This document shows positions 9,001 through 9,412 of a stretch of DNA of 9,412 nt, one piece after another. The stretch comes from Clostridiales bacterium. GTDB lineage: Bacteria; Bacillota; Clostridia; Christensenellales; Aristaeellaceae. Positions within the stretch are counted from its first letter, which is position 1; the number at the start of each line of letters is the position of its first letter. The notes beneath the pieces are model-generated. The model saw only the letters and a program-made list of their open reading frames with translations, had not been told where the DNA came from and made no database searches. The translations under genes were made by a program, and so were the position numbers. The stretch is taken from assembly GCA_004557805.1 (NCBI GenBank), contig SFFS01000103.1, forward strand, positions 1 to 9,412, read 5' to 3'.

Positions 9001-9412
9001 GTCGTCTTCACGCGCTGATTGTTCTGCGCATCCACGCGCGCAGCGCCCGCAATTTCCAGCGGGTAGTTCGTCTTTTCGGCCTCGGTCAGCTCGAAATACT
9101 CGCTCAGATAGCCGATGATCTTGCCCGAGCGCTCGTCGATGCGGCTGCGCATCAGCTCGATCTGCTTTTCCCACTTGCTGTAGGTCAGCACGCTCTTCCA
9201 CTTCTCGCAGTGCAGCGTCATCTCGGGACGGATCGAGTCCACCAGCGCGTCGAAGCGCTCGAGCAAAGCGTCCGGCGCCCAGGGGCCCGCCAGCAGCTCG
9301 CCGAAGCGCGTCAGATAGCGCTCGACGATCTTGTCGTTGGACATGATGTAGCGGAACAACTTGTTTTCAACCGTCTTGTAAGCGCCCGCGCCCTCCTTGT
9401 CCATCCAGCGCG
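1..9412 (-). CDS. Giant CotH-like / repetitive filamentous adhesin-like protein (interior fragment, both ends missing)
   Basis: The minus-strand frame with codons at positions 3n to 3n+2 is open from 9410 to 3: 3136 codons without a stop. No start is chosen because the coding sequence enters already inside a domain. Order of parts: CotH-kinase-like C-terminal region (residues 1-118), polar linker (119-176), two beta-sandwich-like modules (about 177-345), then an array of about 42 repeats of roughly 55 residues with several inserts. Composition is dominated by Ala, Gly, Val, Ser, Asn and Thr. I count only four Cys and about ten Trp. Codons strongly favour C or G at the third position (gcg, ggc, aac, atc, gtg). 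The likely role is a surface-exposed or secreted fibre used in adhesion, inferred from resemblance to LktA-type filamentous adhesins. No signal peptide, wall anchor or catalytic kinase residues are visible, since both termini lie outside. The reading frame is certain. The function is only a family-level guess. Confidence 0.95.
3..1796 (-). repeat. Repeat array segment 5 (about 11 diverged units, continues past the window edge)
   Basis: About 598 residues in which the unit layout persists but the GGSAGVGV core is replaced by Ala/Ser/Val-rich strands. Examples are SAGMLSLSANTATAIANAT, AGYNSVGLMAGYAYASGDFE, ALAGVSASFTDIGVNISFAQ, SVFTVALSTSAATLSANQQA, TDVSVSLAGVGVNAAVATAN, ASLSLASIAVNVLTAVV, KYGVSAAYVSVSTNVATAVV and SISGVGAGLVLLYANANGTF. 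Closing strands stay recognisable: AYITGAQVNAGSVSVRSDL, AYVKDASITFEAKGRISVIS and AYLAGATVAGAQKLTVRTT. The frame runs out of the window at position 1, so more repeats or the C-terminal domain follow. Confidence 0.75.
1797..1898 (-). other. Insert D: short non-repeat segment
   Basis: About 34 residues after the strand GGSLDVGS: WQNVEKDDTNGYAPREIGVS, then IDREGIPSLKFGTM. It is polar, has Trp, Tyr, Pro and Phe, and lacks the Ala/Gly bias of its flanks. The repeat resumes at AEAYIFSASAGMLSLSANTA. Its position between two units suggests a loop or a strand pair added to one rung. It also marks roughly where the array becomes more diverged. Confidence 0.55.
1899..3593 (-). repeat. Repeat array segment 4 (about 10 units)
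   Basis: Regular units continue after insert C. Cores are GGAAGVGAGISFGLL, GGGAAGVGVSAGVLVVNG, GGTAGVGVSAGATYFEG, GGTVGVAVNAALVINK, GGVAVGVSVVVNVSD, GGVAVNGLVALGINR and GGAVAVGATVALAYHK. Core Val codons lie at 3447, 3189, 3030, 2859 and 2694. The last four are 159, 171 and 165 bases apart (53-57 codons). The first step of 258 bases equals one unit plus the roughly 30-residue insert E. One unit carries a longer polar loop (GEQAEAGSAGSENGSINAQ, near 2580-2640). Towards 1900 the glycine core fades (GAAGVVAAALNFGVAVNAS, GVGGITANVSVAAATL). Confidence 0.85.
3237..3327 (-). other. Insert E: short charged loop within a repeat
   Basis: About 30 residues (SSSNDALGDDAKEINELADK, then KTSGSAKDSS) placed exactly where one unit ends and the next core begins. 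It accounts for the distance of 86 codons between neighbouring cores (3447 and 3189) instead of about 55. The middle is likely helical and acidic, flanked by Ser. It is probably a surface loop. No motif recognised. Confidence 0.65.
3594..4049 (-). other. Non-repeat insert C: Tyr/Asp-rich segment of about 150 residues
   Basis: This is the longest interruption of the array. It follows the unit with core GGGAAGIAVSITAIVMGG. It contains an acidic stretch (YKPDDDLDAMLKADESDKG, near 3910-3960), then HTEGFGDYGQTQKGDSGVYY, a beta-rich, Tyr-rich part (DGVDEDGNAVRYTVYQDGSA, RYYKLNDKFYTKEENGEM, near 3735-3850) and a Ser/Ala/Thr-rich exit (SASSLTALEGKTASSAGM). The central part looks like two or three short hairpins and could be a small folded module. 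Asp clusters hint at cation binding, but no canonical EF-hand or RTX nonapeptide is present. Tyr and Lys content is far above the flanks, so it probably has a separate history or role. No family recognised. Confidence 0.7.
4050..6569 (-). repeat. Repeat array segment 3 (about 15 units, the regular central block)
   Basis: About 840 residues made of consecutive units. Examples of cores are SNASVAGSLALVYFNN, AAGGTVAAGGTFDVIVNETE, NGANTVAGALSVLV, GGSNGAGATIVALVFDK, GGSAGVAGGANVIVFSG, GGSAGVSAVAVVTYF, GGSAGVGGTLDLIINK and SGSAGVGVSALVSVSFN. The Val codon of the GGSAGV/GSAGV/GAAGI core falls at 4755, 4587, 4425, 4260 and 4098, giving steps of 168, 162, 165 and 162 bases (54-56 codons). Each unit then closes with strands such as AAKIGKGATLLAEQGDISVR or AAIGEGSRVEAKNGGISVLA. 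The pattern resembles the repeats of LktA-type filamentous adhesins. Two of the four cysteines of the window lie here (AQACAKD near 5550 and YNCAGS near 4950). Confidence 0.88.
4260..4772 (-). repeat. Near-exact nucleotide repeat of the GGSAGV core
   Basis: On the + strand the 17-mer acgcccgcgctgccgcc occurs at 4426-4442, 4588-4604 and 4756-4772. Its first 15 bases also occur at 4261-4275. Spacings are 165, 162 and 168 bases. In the coding direction this is GGC GGC AGC GCG GGC GT, encoding GGSAGV with identical codons each time. The surrounding DNA of the units differs, so only the core is held constant at nucleotide level. Confidence 0.85.
6570..6782 (-). other. Non-repeat insert B: small mixed alpha/beta segment
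   Basis: About 71 residues between two regular repeats. It begins VTREDYQNAFGIDKILSDSS, passes through an acidic stretch (KLDEGERSDANTG), a two-strand hairpin-like part (GIIDVKKGADGKSYTVSIKV) and ends with a likely helix (SSDLLAAVDLLNFLSATNYY). Residue use differs from the flanks: more Asp, Lys, Leu and Tyr, and less Gly and Ala. It could be a small folded domain projecting from the rod. I do not recognise the family. Confidence 0.65.
6783..7439 (-). repeat. Repeat array segment 2 (about 4 units)
   Basis: Units can be followed through their cores: VAAAVGLTVSNHKARTLVSG, then SIAVGVAVSVNNNEAIVEIN, then GSSASVGGAIAVLASNAKTK, then SSVGVGASAAIIYANNQVES. After each core comes a polar turn and a strand such as ESNGDVELSATL, TGENVVISTSDKT or QARSLLIRAEK. 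Unit length is 50-65 residues. The recurring 'core, Asn-containing strand, glycine turn, V-x-A strand' layout is what is predicted for beta-helical rungs of filamentous adhesins. Confidence 0.75.
7440..7767 (-). other. Non-repeat insert A: charged helix plus Asn/Gln/Ser/Gly-rich linker
   Basis: About 109 residues that break the repeat pattern. The first third (DMQRYLDRFGKAQEDAEKIA) is charged and looks helical. The remainder is low-complexity and hydrophilic, with pieces such as NKSNETADRLNGQVSGQGSG, SQDAQTPGTNAAGGATNTG and SGAAGKNLTGGDYPSQGS. It returns to the repeat pattern at KLQVAAAVGLTVSN. A hydrophilic tract of this length inside a rod-like array suggests a flexible joint or an exposed loop. 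I recognise no domain. Confidence 0.7.
7768..8375 (-). repeat. Repeat array segment 1 (about 2-3 degenerate units)
   Basis: This is the start of the adhesin-like array. The first recognisable core is SVGVGAAFAF near 8313-8330, followed by ETGTLEIRADADR, the strand that closes a unit. The next core is MGNSTAVGAAVALNVIS (about 7900), followed by ILTAFEGSAKVSGEAKLGAY. Between them lies a partly irregular piece with a PDDEDSAK acidic turn (about 8010), which may be a worn repeat or a loop. The units share the scheme core, turn and closing V-x-A strand seen later, but they are more diverged than the middle of the array. Confidence 0.65.
8376..8880 (-). other. Two Ig-like / InlB-type beta modules
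   Basis: About 168 residues before the repeat array. The first module (about 8880-8649) runs from VDQGGEAAVNGSDVTLTAKE through GYKLPATVSYEY, GTFTVGADGRFTIAPP and GKLTVRVAFAEN. The second (about 8612-8376) runs from ENPVTVSAYKAKMNDLVKVN through KLTYTYSVDGRTYEKEIVVV and ends FYMPDAQIVTVHATFADD. The alternation of short beta strands with 'G-Y-x-L-P-x-x-V' and the closing 'F-x-MPDA-x-x-V-T-V-x-A-x-F' are typical of small repeat modules found in Firmicutes surface proteins near InlB-type and related Ig-like domains. They probably act as spacers between the CotH-like part and the fibre. Exact family assignment needs a profile search. The second module holds one of the few cysteines (KVFCFYM). Confidence 0.6.
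8881..9056 (-). other. Low-complexity polar linker
   Basis: About 58 residues rich in Ala, Gly, Ser, Asn, Asp, Thr and Gln, with stretches such as KTTASSSLAPDGSADANKPG and GNGGSSN. It has no hydrophobic periodicity. It joins the CotH-like tail to the first beta-sandwich-like module, so it most likely acts as a flexible, extracellular-type hinge. Its many Ser and Thr residues make it a conceivable modification site, but nothing in the sequence shows that. Confidence 0.7.
9057..9410 (-). other. C-terminal part of a CotH-kinase-like domain
   Basis: Window residues 1-118. The segment begins RWMD, continues with a helical stretch (KLFRYIMSNDKIVERYLTRF, then GELL), then APDALLERFDALVDSIRPEM, a W in EKW, SKWEKQIELMRSRIDERSGK and finally YFELTEAEK. 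This order matches the tail of CotH-family proteins as I remember it: 'LF..L..N..F..RYL.R...LL', 'f.p...L.RID.L...I.PEM', a conserved W, and 'W...V..lR.f...R'. In the family this helical region closes the atypical kinase fold. Bacillus CotH phosphorylates the spore-coat proteins CotB and CotG. The nucleotide-binding and catalytic residues lie N-terminal to this part and are outside the window, so activity cannot be judged. Similar domains are also found in secreted clostridial proteins unrelated to spores, which fits the adhesin-like partner here. A chance helical match is possible but unlikely given the several ordered motifs. Confidence 0.8.

Noticed and set aside
1..9412. Promoters, terminators, tRNA or other RNA genes
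   Set aside because: The coding frame is continuous, and I saw no convincing hairpin with a T tract, tRNA-like structure or AT-rich intergenic gap.

Overview
The window is the interior of one giant protein gene on the minus strand. Reading the reverse complement, a single frame (codons occupying positions 3n to 3n+2) stays open from 9410 down to 3, which is 3136 codons with no stop. Neither the start nor the stop codon lies in the window, so the full protein is longer than 3100 residues. I see no other gene, RNA gene, promoter, terminator, insertion sequence or CRISPR array, and no stretch without coding sequence. Residue numbers below are counted from position 9410 (window residue 1).

Layout in the direction of translation (high to low coordinates). 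First comes the C-terminal end of a CotH-kinase-like domain (9410-9057). A polar linker follows (9056-8881), then two small beta-sandwich-like modules of the kind common in Firmicutes surface proteins (8880-8376). The rest (8375-3) is an array of about 42 degenerate repeats of roughly 55 residues. Each repeat has an Ala/Gly/Val-rich core such as GGSAGVGV, a strand containing a T/S-A-x-I/V-G turn, and a strand of the type 'gA-x-V-x-A-G-x-x-x-V-x-A'. At least five non-repeat segments interrupt the array: 7767-7440, 6782-6570, 4049-3594, 3327-3237 and 1898-1797. The core is most regular between about 2690 and 4930, and more divergent towards position 1.

The repeats resemble, from memory of the family, the arrays of very large filamentous adhesins of the leukotoxin LktA type, which are predicted to form long beta-helical rods. 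The CotH-like tail and the MPDA-x-V-T-V-x-A-x-F motif point to Firmicutes (Clostridia-like). Base composition is about 60-65% GC by eye, with codons ending mostly in C or G, so a GC-rich, possibly gut-associated Clostridia lineage is a reasonable but unproven guess. Very few cysteines (four counted) and the repeat style fit an exported or surface protein.

The most interesting point is the architecture: a CotH-type atypical kinase region at the N-terminal side, joined in one polypeptide to a very long adhesin-like repeat rod with several inserts. If the catalytic part is intact upstream of the window, this would be a kinase tethered to its own surface fibre, and the polar inserts would be candidate substrates. 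That is inference from domain order only.
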